A DNA stretch of 64,000 nt. Source: Larix kaempferi (Eukaryota > Streptophyta > Pinopsida > Pinales > Pinaceae). Location of the stretch: assembly GCA_027924585.1 (NCBI GenBank), contig BSBM01000964.1:5557501-5621500 (forward strand). The letters are read 5' to 3'. Shown here in pieces: positions 1-10,958 of the stretch (positions are counted from its first letter, which is position 1; each line of letters starts with the position of its first letter). The notes below the pieces were generated by a model. That model was not told the DNA's origin. It did no database searches and saw only the letters and a list, made by a program, of their open reading frames with translations. The position numbers and the translations under genes are program-made.

Positions 1-341
1 TGGTGAAATATGTTTCTCCATAAGTTTATAATAAACTATGGGGTTATTTTTACATACAAACATGAAATTATGAATAAAATCATTGCAAACATGTTCCATT
101 TCACTTTGGAATGTTTATCAATCATTCATCATACATAAATGTTACCTAAGGTGTTGTGATAGTTGTCCTTTTCCTATGTTCTTCAAATGCTAAGACATTA
201 TAACTCCTACACTCAAAATCATATCCGATTAACTCACCCATATATTGAACCACTAACACCCTGACACATTATGACACTTAACCCCTATTACCCTTAAATA
301 AATCACCCCTTAACAAACAATAAACTTAAACACACTTGTTG
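1..341. other. AT-rich DNA, nothing recognised
   Basis: AT-rich sequence with no open frame of note and no recognisable transposon domain on either strand. It lies next to a dispersed repeat that starts at about 342. Confidence 0.5.
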
Positions 342-780
342 ATGTTCAAAATGGAATGGGTAAAAACAGTTAAAAACATCCTTGTAGAGCTTGTCAAGGT
401 GAAAGAAAGGGGATGGAAGCTAGGGTTGCTTTAATCCATTGAGTATAGAAGATCATAAGGTTGGTCAATAGCATTAGGATTATGCATAAATGAAAGCGGT
501 GATTGACATGCTTGACCAAATAAAAGAACTCTTCCCTAACAAAAACGTTAGTCCATTAATGAAAATAAAAGAAATCTACCTAACCTTGCATGCAATATTA
601 ATTTTGAAAGAAAAATTTATTGAATGATCAATAAAGAAAAACTAAGTTGATGCAAATGATTTACAATGAAAAAAGAAATAATAGCCTCATATCAAAAAAA
701 AAAAAACCAGTAATGTTAGCATAAAAATCCATTTAAAATTAAATCTATTATGATACTAATGTAATTAAAAATAGGTATTT
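342..780 (+). repeat. Dispersed repeat, copy 1
   Basis: This stretch aligns by eye with about 37455-37880. Shared phrases in the same order include GGTCAGTCAATGGAATTAGG-like, TGACATGC, AACAAAAACATTA-like, CCATTAATGAAAAT and CCTACCTAACC. The second copy lies just upstream, in minus sense, of a decayed gypsy gag. The family may therefore be a gypsy leader or LTR part, but no element ends were found here. Confidence 0.5.
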
Positions 781-1048
781 TACTATGCAAAAGGAAATAT
801 TCAATTTCAATAATCTGAGAATTTTTAATTACATGCCAAAGTCTAAGTTCAATAAATAAAATAATTAAACTAAATAAAACATGGGCTTAAAAATCCATTT
901 AAAATTAAATCTACTAATGTAATTAAAAGTAGGTATTTTACTATGCAAAATGAAATATTCAATTTCAATAATCTGGGAATTTTTAATTACATGCCAAAGT
1001 CTAAGTTCAATAAATGAAATAATTCAACTAAATAAAACATGGGCTTAA
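723..1048 (+). repeat. Tandem duplication of about 165 bp
   Basis: Two adjacent copies, 723-889 and 890-1048, share almost the whole sequence from AAAATCCATTTAAAATTAAA to ATAAAACATGGGCTTA. The second copy lacks a short segment near its start and carries scattered substitutions. It looks like a local duplication in non-coding DNA. Confidence 0.85.
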
Positions 1049-3257
1049 CGTTTAAAGGGTTACTACCAAAATGCAATGATAATATATGTTTCCTCTACTC
1101 GTAAGTAATATTTGCAATAGTTAAGGATATGCAAAGAGAACTTGGCCATTACATTCACAGCCATTAAACGTTCAAGTTCATTAATGCAAGGGTATTAATG
1201 ATTAAACATCAAACATCAAATTAGGTGGATTAGTCATTTGTTTAAAAATATTTCAATAAATAACTGAAAGCATAAATTAAAGGAGCATTCAAAACTTTGT
1301 GGGGAAGTTATTTTCTTTGACTTATTCAGAATCATAAAGGACTACGACTAAGGATTAAAAATGAGTAATTTTATGCACATGAGATAAACAAAAATAAAAT
1401 AATGTATTTATAGTCCATATAATACATATTTTACAGATTTTGAATAATTAAAAACAATAAGAATAACTGATCAAGTGAAGTAACAAAAGAATATAGATGC
1501 AGGTATGCCAACAAAAGAAAGTGTTTTAGTTAATCATTGGAATTTGATAATCTCAAGTACACAAAGTGATTATATGTTTCAACCCTAAAAACCCTAAGAA
1601 TAGGAGGTTTATGTGACCCTATGCTACCCTCAAAGTCTCAGGCTCATCCAAGTGAAATTGAGAGAATATGAATACTCATGTTCAGATATTCATACAGTAT
1701 CCTATGTGCATGAAGGCATCATAAAGAAAAATATACCGGATAAAATGGAATGAACGTACCTCTCGTGGAAATAAAATCTACATTAACCCTAATGGATGGA
1801 AATGGACCATAGTGTTACCGGCCACTGCTGCACTTTTAGGTCCTTGAAAATCGAGTATGAAGAAAAGAAAGACAGCAGTGAAAGGTAGCACTACCAGCTT
1901 CTTACCTCTAATTTTAGAGATATTATTTTAGTGCCTTTGTCTCACTTTTAAAGACTATAGAAAGGTATGCAAAGATCTGTAGCAACTATGGCGAAGAAAC
2001 GTGAGAAGTTTCAGCAACCTTGGGTAGCTGAAAAGTTGTGTCATTTGACGTTTTAGTTTCGTCATGCGTGTCCAGAAGAGGGTGATCCATAGTAAATCAT
2101 GCTCACCCCCATGATGCATGTGTAATTTCATATAGGTGCATGGTATTCAAGGATTTTATTTCCAGGTCGTTGAATGCCTTATTATTTTAGTCTGCCTAGT
2201 TGAAACACTCACACCCTCGAGGGTTGTTCCATTTTCTTCTAACCATATTACTATACATAATATGGAGGCTTGTAATTGCCCAAAAAGTTATGAATTATCG
2301 ATATTAGAACTTTCATAGTCAACTTGCATTATACGATTCAATTTCTCTTGATTTTATAGTAGTTACCTAACTTGTTCCGCATTTCTTCCTTTCAAACCAC
2401 GAATACTGTTGATATGTCCAATGAAAAGAATAGAAAATTCACTGATATCAATAACTCCTATTCATTGATCTCTAAAAGATGATGATAAATGTACCAGATG
2501 ACTGATATGGTGACTTCGTATTCCAGGTTCCTTGAAATACTTTGGCTCGACGGTGCACCTCGTCAAGCAAATTTAACCAGTTATGCTTTGAGACTTATAA
2601 AATATTCATAATTATTATCTTCAGTATATGTTCAACCCTTTTAATTGATTGAACTCTTTTTTGAACAAAGTCTAAATTCTCTACTTTGAATAATCTTCCT
2701 TTAATGTGTTTGATACCTCCACGACATATGGTCTTGAAGGAGTTTGTGAGTGCCTTTGAGAAGAATTATATTCGAACACTAGAACATTTTTTTTTTTTAT
2801 TTTTTTTTATTTTTTTTATAAAGACCTTCTTCCATTAATATTTCAACCTTCAAATATGTGCACGGACCTATTTGTGTTAGAGTTTCCTTTGTTCATCTCT
2901 TTTTTTGGACAATGTTTTACTATTGCATGTAGCCCATTCTGGATACTATATGCAACCTATGCAAAATGTCTAGTCGTGTCATCTTGTTTGTTTCACTTAT
3001 GGTCTTTTTTGAAGTGTTTATCCTTTGTCTTCATGTGCTCTTCCATGATGGTTGTGTTTCTTCTGCAAAATCATGTTTGTTGCCTTGGTGTAAATGGTCC
3101 CTCTTTCCAAATAGAGCCAGTGTGTGGAGACATTAGATTTACGGCCTTTTACCGCATGTGGTTGGTGCTCGACATGATAGTGTGTGGCTAATAGATTTTC
3201 TTGTCTATGCATAGTGGTGTACAATGTTTTTCTATTTACTATTTTCTCTTATGTTTG
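1049..3257. other. AT-rich intergenic DNA
   Basis: No coding region can be supported. There are short chance frames only. A T-rich run with interspersed A lies at about 2788-2819. The minus frame at 3018-3224 is rich in His and Lys and stays open for 68 codons just beyond the coding-like fragment at 3258-3401, but I recognise nothing in it. Confidence 0.45.
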
Positions 3258-3401
3258 TTCTATGCAATGATGAAGAGTTTTATTCTTTACTAATTATGCG
3301 AACCTTTGTTCATTGTCATGTCATCCAGAAGCTAGTAAGTCTAGTGTTTGGTGTTTTTTTTCTTCTAAATAAGGTATTTCTTGCTTCGTATTAATGGAGT
3401 G
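3258..3401 (-). pseudogene. Truncated copy of the 107-codon segment
   Basis: On the minus strand this stretch matches the C-terminal coding end of the open frame at 33534-33857, at roughly 80% identity by eye. Both share nucleotides encoding the EEKKHQ/RRKKHQ region and the closing codons before the stop. Homology ends abruptly at about 3401, exactly where the G1 LTR begins (TGTATAATGC). The other copy continues uninterrupted past the equivalent point. It is therefore a fragment cut by the LTR junction. Its original function is unknown. Confidence 0.55.
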
Positions 3402-3799
3402 TGTATAATGCTCCCATTTTTGGATTCCCCTATTTTGTAGTCAAAAGTGGCGTTACGAGGAGTAAAATGAGGATAACATTCCAGGCTCAAGTGATTTGAA
3501 GAACTTCTATGGGCCCAAGTTATTCCATTCACCATATTTCATCAACAGGATCATTTCTACATAATTCACTCTTGGTTGCGACATTTGGATGATTTTCGTC
3601 ATTTTGAGTTATTATTGCGCACACTTTCATTAATTACATGGAAGGTATTATTTGGAGCATATTATTCGATGGAATACCTTCACGTAATAGCTGGTTGGAA
3701 CCAAAACAAAAATATGTAAAGGATCAGATGATGATAAAGGGACTTTCAATGTTCGGGAATGTCTCAAAATCCAATTAATTACTTTCTGACATTAAAAAT
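3402..3799 (+). repeat. G1 5' LTR, piece 1
   Basis: Aligns with the start of the 3' LTR from 31415 (TGTAATGTCCCCAATTTTGG). It shares the phrases ATACGAGGAGTAAAATGAGG-like and TATTCCATTCACCATATTTC. It is interrupted after AAAAT at 3795-3799, which is the TSD of element A. Confidence 0.85.
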
Positions 3800-4119
3800 T
3801 GTTAGAATTAATTGTCAACTGCCATCTCACCTCTTTAGCCTAGGTTTCACGTGATCATCACTCCTCAAGCTATGTGTTCATGTGATTGTTAGTTGGCATT
3901 GTAAATGTTCAGTTAATGCTACGTATCTTCTCACTGAAGCCAAATCGTGAGCTTTCTAGATGTCTCCATGGAGTTCGCTATGTATAAATCGATATTCTGG
4001 TTAATGAAATAATAGACAAGGGTGTTCGGCTCGGTTGTATTCTGTCATCTGCAGCTCTATTTGTTCTGTGTAGTTTTCTGGGCAATCGCCCACTAATTTT
4101 CGTTGTGCCCCTTCCCACA
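3800..4119 (+). repeat. Element A 5' LTR
   Basis: 320 bp from TGTTAGAATTAATTGTC to CCCACA. A TATA-like TATAAATC at 3983-3990 is placed as a promoter for element transcription should be. It differs from the 3' LTR at scattered positions, of the order of 5% by eye. Confidence 0.85.
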
Positions 4120-4121
4120 AT

Positions 4122-4133
4122 TGGTATCAAAGC
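4122..4133 (+). other. Element A primer-binding site
   Basis: TGGTATCAAAGC lies two bases after the 5' LTR. It matches the usual plant initiator-Met-tRNA site TGGTATCAGAGC with one change. Confidence 0.8.
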
Positions 4134-5591
4134 AATACCAAGGCGTCGAGCTTTCTCTCCGCCATCTTAGAAGCCGCCAGCCTAAACGAAGGAGCCAGCT
4201 ATTGTGTGAGGTATGTTCTATGAAGGTGTTGAAGTTTATCTCCACCATTCGTCCCATTGGCAGAAGCTACCAGAATTCGTGAAGCTGCAAGACTCTATCG
4301 GTGCCAAGATTGCCCGCTACAGAATGAATGTTGTCTAGTGTTTCAAGCAAGAGTCATTTTTTCTCTGAAAGGAATCTTAGTTCCTAGGTTTGCTACTGTA
4401 ACAGTGGTTATTTTTCAAGTGCGTTTGAGCTATGTGTCTCCCGCTGGTGAGAGAAAGAGGACCGAACTTCCCTTAGTATGAGCGAGTTGTTCTCTCTCAC
4501 GAATTTGTTTTTTGGTTTATAGAAAAACGAGGCTGCAGTAGATGTTTTGATGTTGGTCGCATTGTCAATCCTTGTGGGTGATGGAGATCTCTTGTGTGCG
4601 GCTGGGACCTCGACCAGTGAGAGAGCTGGAGAGCTATGAAAATATGTGGAAGCCACAATTTGCTAATGGGTGTTGTCATCTTGAAATTGAGATTCCGACC
4701 ACCATTTGAGCATGTGCTCTCATGGTTTGAGAAGTTGGGTGCCCTCACTTCCTTAGAGGACTTGCTGTGACCTGTATAAAGAGGAATTATGTTTTTAAGA
4801 CCGCAGTTTGTGTAGAGTGGAGGCTAGGCAAGCAATGGTGAAACCCACTTTATGTCTAGTTCAGGTTCCTTCATATGTGCAACTGCGTGTAGCTATAGGA
4901 TGAAGAAGTCGAGTCTTTTTGTTGAAGCCGAGATGCCCTCTAGTTTAGTTCTATCATTGGTGGATTGGAAACCCCAGAAGTGGCAAAGGTAAGAGGAAAT
5001 TCTTGTTTCTATTTCTATTGACGTTTTTTGCTCCCATAGAGTATTGGTCGAGCAGGAAGGCCTGAGCTTGCATTTGTCAAGCTGTTGTGTTTCCCGTGTG
5101 TTGCTTCCAGATCTCCTCAAGTGAGTTGAGAGGCACAATTCTTGTGTGTGAAGCCGCGGATGAAAATTGTGAAGTCCATAGCCTGAAGTTGAGCAGAAGC
5201 TCTGTAATTAACAGCTGTGGCTGTGTGTGTGAATCTCAAGGAGATTGTTCTGAAGAACCCTTAACGAGATGAAGCTCTGAGTGTTAGTCTGAAGACTGTT
5301 TAAAGTTTTAAATTTTGAGTCTACTCCCTATAGTCAAGTAGGAAGTCAACCTGACCTCAGCTATTGAAAGAATTGGAGTTAAAAGCGTGAAAGAAAACCT
5401 TCAAAAGGGTTTGTTGAGAAGGACTGAGTTTTAAAATAGAACATATGGATACGAGTTTGGCATCCAAACTTTGTGAGAAGAAATGCAGTTGTTAAAAGCC
5501 TGCATATGTTGAGAACAGCTCTGTAGATACTACACCAAAATATGATGAAGACCACCTTACTGAAGAAGAGCTCATTAAAGTTGAGCATGAA

Positions 5592-6026
5592 ATGAAATTT
5601 ATATATAATTTGTTGTTTCCAAGAGATAATTTTCTTGGGCATGAAGACCAAGTGAATGAAATTCCAATTGCTGTTGCAATTGATGAAGAAGTGGTTGATA
5701 ATGCTGGTTGTTTTGTTGCTAAATATTACACCCTTGTTGCAGTGGTTGAAGTCTGTATGACAGTTGAGAAGAATGCAACCATGGAGGTTGAAAGTGTAAC
5801 AGTGCAAGCTACTAGAGTGCAAGCTGCGAGAGAGCATAAAATTGAAGAAAATCCTGCTTTATTTAAAGTTTTAACTTTGTTTATATGTGCAGATTTTGAT
5901 TGCAGTCCCAGGGTTTCAAAAGTTGGAGTATTGAAGATGCCATGCAGCATAAACAAGAAGAAGAAAGTCAAGATGAAACTTATGAAGAATCCCGCACATA
6001 ATTGGTTCAAAGTTTTGCACCGCTAG
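5592..6026 (+). CDS. Unrecognised ORF inside element A
   Basis: A 144-codon open frame with no family I recognise. The first half is acidic and Val-rich; the C-terminal part is basic, with a KKKKVKMK stretch. The frame just downstream, in another register, continues open with a plausible-looking run (TKKVTWCFNEEN). A frameshifted longer protein is therefore possible. It sits where gag or pol would be expected in a complete element. It may equally be chance or a captured fragment. Confidence 0.25.
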   Translation: MKFIYNLLFPRDNFLGHEDQVNEIPIAVAIDEEVVDNAGCFVAKYYTLVAVVEVCMTVEKNATMEVESVTVQATRVQAAREHKIEENPALFKVLTLFICADFDCSPRVSKVGVLKMPCSINKKKKVKMKLMKNPAHNWFKVLHR

Positions 6027-6587
6027 AAGCTGAAAAAACAAAGAAAGTGACTTGGTGTTTCAATGAAGAAAATGTTCAAAGTAACTTTGTAGTTTTTGCT
6101 ATTTCGAATTTGCTGTAGCAATGTTGTTTTCCGTAGTAATTTAAAGATTTGTTTTTTGGAAATGATGATGCTAGCTGAAGCCACTGTTAGATGATGGATG
6201 AAGTTGATAGATGAAATTTCATGCTGCTTGTTGTTGAAGAATGATTGTGTTTGTTGAAAGGCTGTAGCCTTGTACTGGTTGTGTGATCCTCTGCCATTGT
6301 TGTGTGGTTTGCTGAAGTCTGCCACCCGCGGGGAAGGAAGAGCGTAGAGTGAGCCTCCACCTTTAGTATGCAGTCATGAAAGGCCTCTGCAGTAGAAGAT
6401 CTGCCATAAGACTCTCAAAGACACGAGAGCAATCTGAGAGAAATCTGATGATGAAGCTTCCAGCAGCAACATTGAAGATTTTTTTTTTTTATCTGTCTGT
6501 AACTACTTGTAAAAAACCTAGCTGAGACTTTAGACCAGCATTCCATGTAATTTGTAAATTGTGTGTTGTAATGTGGCCATTGAAATT

Positions 6588-6596
6588 AAGGGTGAG
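6588..6596 (+). other. Element A polypurine tract
   Basis: AAGGGTGAG lies directly before the 3' LTR start (TGTTCGAATT) and fits the position of the plus-strand primer. Confidence 0.6.
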
Positions 6597-6924
6597 TGTT
6601 CGAATTAATTGTCAACCGCCACCTCACCTCTTTAGCCTAGGTTTCACGTGATCATCACTCCTCGAGCTATGTGTTCATGTGATTGTTAGTTGGCATTGTA
6701 AATGTTCAGTTAATGCTACGTATCTTCTCAATGAATCCAAATCGTGAGATTTCTAGATGTCTCCACGGAGTTCGCTATGTATAAATCAATATTCTGGTTA
6801 ATGAAATAATAGACAAGGGTTTTGGGCAGTTCAGCCCAGTTGTATTCTGTCATCTGCAACTTTGTTTGTTCTGTGTAGTTTTCTGGGCAATCACCCACTC
6901 ATTTCCGCTATGCCCCTTCCCACA
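6597..6924 (+). repeat. Element A 3' LTR
   Basis: 328 bp ending CCCACA and followed by TSD AAAAT. The TATA-like sequence is at 6780-6786. It has a short insertion relative to the 5' LTR around 6820-6840. Confidence 0.85.
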
Positions 6925-6929
6925 AAAAT

Positions 6930-7096
6930 GAGTAAAGGGTTATAAAGTGACTTTGAGAGGAAAATATTAAATACAATATTATATAGTCACTTGAACGATT
7001 TTATTGAGAGGGAATGGTAAAGGAAGGTTATAAAAGGGAAAAAGGGAGTTCATTTTCTCATTATCGATTATTATCTTATGAAATTGGATTCAGAGA
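6930..7096 (+). repeat. G1 5' LTR, piece 2
   Basis: Resumes the G1 LTR after element A. It aligns with about 31815-31982 (GGGTTATAAAGTGACTT, TTGAGAGGGAATGGT, TATGAAATTGGAT). It ends with AGAGA at 7092-7096, the TSD of element B. Confidence 0.85.
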
Positions 7097-7498
7097 TGTT
7101 AACGGACAATCCACTCGACTGGAGGCAAGCTGAATCTCCCTAGATCAATGCGAGTCTAGAACAAATAAAACAGACTACAAATGTGTTTCCTAGATCTACT
7201 TAAGGATGAAGTACTAGATGTCTTACGTCTTTGATTCGCTATCCTTTCTCCCGTTATGTTGCTCCACATCCCACGGTCGTCAGATCCAAGCTGCAAGACC
7301 TGTCAAGACATGGAAAAGAGAAACTTGTAAAGAGCATCTATACAATAAGAGATCTATGTAAACAGTTAAGCAGGTAAACAACACAACATCATCATACATA
7401 AGAGACAATATTGGTGGAAAGCATTTGTATTACTGCAAATAGAGGAGTACATGATAGAGATATAGAACTACAACCAATCACTTAACGTAGCAGCCCTT
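7097..7498 (-). repeat. Element B 3' LTR, distal piece
   Basis: Starts TGTTAACGGACAATCC on the plus strand and aligns with 25639 onward. It is interrupted after CCCTT (7494-7498), the TSD of element C. Confidence 0.85.
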
Positions 7499-7761
7499 TG
7501 TGAAAATCCTCACAGCAGATCTAAGAGATGATGTATCTCACAAGAGAATAATTATGATTAAGCAAGAAAATAGAAGAAGAGTGATACATGCAGTATAATG
7601 AGCAACAGAATAATATGGTACAGTAGAACTCAGATAGAAGCAATAATACTTCGGTCATACTATGTTATTAATCACAAATGGACATATAAATAATACAATG
7701 CATGAGGAATTCGAATGCCTAAGGTGGCAATTCGAATTAGCCTTCATGGAGTGATCAAAGG
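7499..7761 (-). repeat. Element C 3' LTR, distal piece
   Basis: Identical by eye to 17227-17489. It is interrupted after AAAGG (7757-7761), the TSD of element D. Confidence 0.9.
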
Positions 7762-8369
7762 TGTTAAATTTTCAGTATTAAATCACAATACTATAGGATC
7801 TTTGCTGAGAGAATAACATCTACAGTATATCAATGCATGACAATCATAATATGACAAGCATCACAAGCATCATAAGAATCAAAACCATAGAGACAAGAGA
7901 CACAGAGTTTCCGTGGGGAAAACCCTAAGGTGAAAAACCCCACAACTTCCTCAGAGATAGAGAGAGCAATGGCTCAACCAAAATACAACCAAATAATACA
8001 GAGATAGTCTCCTAGCAGATGATCCTCCTCCTCCTCACTAGTGCGCCACTTTCCAGAGAGAGAGATAGATACTTTTCCGAGTGAGTAAAATAGAGATCTC
8101 CTATCTCTATTTATACTCACCTTTTTGCCCAGTGACCTACTGGGGCCGACTTGTCAACTTGAGTACATCCACATTATATTATATATTAATTAGGGCCGAC
8201 CCCATAAGGTGGTCTAATAACCCATCGGCAAGTACACACACTTGCGACACTTGTCAATCCACATGACGACACTTCCTTATAGAGGAATAACACATCTCTT
8301 ATAAGGGTACAATAAATATACATATAATATACTGATGAAATACATTCCGAAGTTACATATACATCAACA
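7762..8369 (-). repeat. Element D 3' LTR
   Basis: 608 bp, plus-strand TGTTAAATTTTCAG to ATACATCAACA. It is nearly identical to 14549-15156. Confidence 0.95.
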
Positions 8370-8381
8370 CTCCCTCTTAAC
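8370..8381 (-). other. Element D polypurine tract
   Basis: The minus strand reads GTTAAGAGGGAG directly before the 3' LTR. Confidence 0.8.
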
Positions 8382-8606
8382 AAGGAAGGTATTTCTCGAC
8401 ACAGATCTGCTAGACAAGTCTTCTTCTCTGGATCATCGTCATCGATGCATCGTCATCATCATCGTCACTGCTGCTGCTATCTCATCCAATCTCTGTCTCT
8501 ACTCGTCATAGGAAGTTCTACAGAGCCAGTCCTTTTTCATACCGGATGTAGGCCCACCACCTGCAGGTCTTCGTCATCACTGGCCATACTGTGGAATCCT
8601 CAGGAC

Positions 8607-9265
8607 TTTTACGTGCGTCACAAAACCTCGAAAGAGCATTTACCAGATGTCCCAGGGCACAGATTACATGCCATAGGCAAAACCTCGAAAGACCATCTGC
8701 AAATCTCCCAGGGCACAAATTATATGTGACCTCACCACAAAACCTCGAAAGAGCATCTGCCAGATATCCCAGGGCACAAATTACATGCCATAGGCAAAAC
8801 CTCGAAAGACTATCTGCAGATCTCCCAGGGCACAAATTATATGTGGTCACCACAAAACCTCGCAAGAGCATCCCAGGACTGATTACGAGCACACAGCTCA
8901 ACCTATCGGATCTCCCAGGGCACAAATTACATGTGGTCATGGCAAAACCTCGCAAGAGCATCCCAGGACTGATTACGAGCACACAGCTCAACCTATCGGA
9001 TCTCCCAGGGCACAAATTACAAGCCATAGGACAAAACCTCGAAAGAGCATCTGCCAGATATCCCAGGGCACAAATTACATGCCATAGGCAAAACCTCGAA
9101 AGACTATCTGCAGATCTCCCAGGGCACAAATTATATGTCCTCCCAAGCAAAACCTCGAAAGAGCATTTGCCAGATGTCCCAGGGTACAAATTATATGCCA
9201 TGAGCAAAACCTCGAAAGACCATCTGCAAATCTCCCAGGGCACAAATTACATGCTTATCTGCACA
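8607..9265 (-). repeat. Element D minisatellite 1 (about 57-bp units)
   Basis: About a dozen imperfect units carry AAAACCTCGAAAGAGCAT, CAGATATCCCAGGGCAC and AAATTACATGCCATAGG. Most units are 57-58 bp. Two longer units of about 90 bp contain an extra GACTGATTACGAGCACACAG block. Because many units are close to a multiple of three, both strands stay open for more than 220 codons. I regard those frames as by-products of the repeat. It lies between the RNase H stop and the PPT. Confidence 0.9.
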
Positions 9266-9325
9266 ACCTGATCCACGGCCACAGAGTATCAACCTGATAC
9301 TCACCATACATCATCCTGATGTACT

Positions 9326-9525
9326 CATGATCGTCCTGATCATAATCACTGCAACGTCCTGCTGCAAGTCATCTGGAGCAACATCCTGAAGCTCGTCATT
9401 TATGATCATCCTGATCATCACTGCAACATCCTGCTGCATGTCATCTGGAGCAACATCCTGAAGCTCGTCATCTATGATCATCCTGATCATTACTGCAACA
9501 TCCTGCTGCATGATCTACCTGATCA
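9326..9525 (-). repeat. Element D minisatellite 2 (72-bp units)
   Basis: Nearly three 72-bp units share CTGCAACATCCTGCTGCATG, TCATCTGGAGCAACATCC and TGATCATCCTGATCAT. In one minus frame they would encode a 24-residue acidic repeat containing DDELQDVAPDD. I see no start or context to support translation. Confidence 0.9.
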
Positions 9526-9529
9526 TCAA

Positions 9530-10020
9530 TGCATCTTCCTGATGCATATCAAGTATCATACATGATCCTCCTGATCATCAATGCATCTACCTGATGCATA
9601 CCAAGTATCTACCTGATACATATCATCATACATGATCCTCCTGATCATCAATGCATCTACCTGATGCATACCAAGTATCTACCTGATACATATCATCATA
9701 CATGATCCTCCTGATCATCAATGTATCCACCTGATACAAATACAAATACATGATACATATCACCATACATGATCCACCTGATCATACAATGTATCCACCT
9801 GATACATATACAGATACATGGTCCATATCACCATACATGATCCACCTGATCATACAATGTATCCACCTGATACATATACAGATACATGGTCCAAGCATCC
9901 AACATGATGCATACATACATGCATAAAATGATCCAACTGATCATATCCTGCATCCAACATGATGCGTACATACATACATAAAATGATCCAACTGATCATA
10001 TCAGTAGAAACTAGAACATC
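9530..10020 (-). repeat. Element D minisatellite 3 (about 68-70-bp units)
   Basis: Successive units share CATACATGATCCWCCTGATC, AATGTATCCACCTGATACAT and ATACAGATACATGGTCC, and drift progressively along the array. The core CCTGATCAT is shared with minisatellite 2, which suggests both arose from one short motif. Confidence 0.85.
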
Positions 10021-10112
10021 ATCCTGATGCTCATCATCCAGCGCTTACATCCACAGCCATGTGAAGGATCCTCCTTCCAACATGCTTGGAATGGCTTCAG
10101 CAAATGTGTCCA

Positions 10113-10958
10113 TCACTTCTTCCTCGAAGTGTCCTTGATCTGAATAACGCCAAGCCTCTCTCTGAAGTACTCGAACTTCACCCTGGCTAGTGGCTTTGTC
10201 AGCACATCTGCAATCTGCTCGTCCGTCGCAACATACAGGAGCTTCACAGCTCCTCTCTGCACCATATCCCTGATATAGTGATATTTGATCTCTATGTGTT
10301 TCGACCTGTCATGAAACACTGGGTTCTCAGACAGCTTCACACAACTCTGGTTATCACAGAGGATACCAGTAGCCTCCAACAGGAGATCAAATAACTCAGA
10401 CAGTAGCTTCCGTAGCCATACTGCCTCACAACTAGCTGAACAGGCTGCAACATACTCTGCCTCAGCTGTACTCAGTGCTATGCAGGACTGCTTCCTGCTA
10501 AACCAAGAGATCACACCTGATCCCATACTGAAGCAACACCCTGATGTGCTCTTCCTATCTGCAGCACTGCCAGCCCAATCCGAATCAACATAACCATGCA
10601 GGTTGAACTTTTGATTCGCCTCATATCTGAGCCCATAATCCACTGTACCCTTCAGGTACCTCAGAACATGCTTTGCAGCAACCAGGTGAACACTCCTCGG
10701 ATCCGTCAGGAACTGGCTCAATGTCTTCACAGCAAAGCAAATGTCTGGTCTAGTGTTCGTCAGGTACATCAAGGACCCAATCATCTGACGATACATAGAG
10801 ACATCAATCGGCTCAGATGAAGCATCACATAGAAGCTTCAAATTTGATGCCATAGGTGTGGCCATAGCCTTGCAGTCCGTCATCCTGAACCTCTTCACGA
10901 TCTCTACTGTATACTTCCCTTGTCCAAGGAAGATTCCATCACTCTGCCACACCTCCAT
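10113..10958 (-). pseudogene. Copia RT C-terminus and RNase H
   Basis: A 281-codon open frame covering the end of reverse transcriptase and a complete-looking copia RNase H. After the RT tail (ATPMASNLKLL, YRQMIGSLMYLTNTRPDI) come the RNase H motifs. These are GYVDSDWAG (about residues 122-130, first catalytic Asp), RKSTSGC, ALSTAEAEY (about 161-169, catalytic Glu), CDNQS (about 201-205) and DEQIADVLTKPL near the end. The RNase H part is therefore intact in sequence. The upstream RT is joined only by a one-base frameshift near 10960 and is itself deleted, so no functional polymerase results. Confidence 0.93.

Larger units (their letters stand above)
3800..6924 (+). mobile_element. Non-autonomous LTR retrotransposon A
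   Basis: A 3125-bp element with LTRs at 3800-4119 (320 bp) and 6597-6924 (328 bp), both running TGTT...CCCACA. The flanks are a perfect TSD AAAAT at 3795-3799 and 6925-6929. A PBS (TGGTATCAAAGC) follows the 5' LTR and a purine run precedes the 3' LTR, which sets plus orientation. The 2.46-kb interior has no recognisable gag, protease, integrase or reverse transcriptase. Its longest frames are only about 140 codons. It is best called a non-autonomous, copia-like LTR element. It sits in the 5' LTR of G1. Confidence 0.85.

Noticed and set aside
2136-3191. Plus-strand frames of 60-111 codons
   Set aside because: Cys/Phe/Leu-rich translation of T-rich DNA, with no homology pattern and no neighbouring coding context.
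4120-4135. tRNA fragments near TGGTATCA motifs
   Set aside because: These short matches to initiator-Met tRNA, here and at the other LTR edges, are retrotransposon primer-binding sites. No cloverleaf surrounds them.
8607-9265. CRISPR-like appearance of regularly spaced repeats
   Set aside because: The whole unit repeats, spacers included, and the context is a plant retrotransposon. It is a minisatellite.
8518-9271. Frames of 241 (minus) and 226 codons (plus) in the same place in element D
   Set aside because: Both read through the same 57-bp minisatellite on opposite strands. The openness is due to unit length. An envelope-like protein was considered, but no signal peptide or membrane segment pattern is present.
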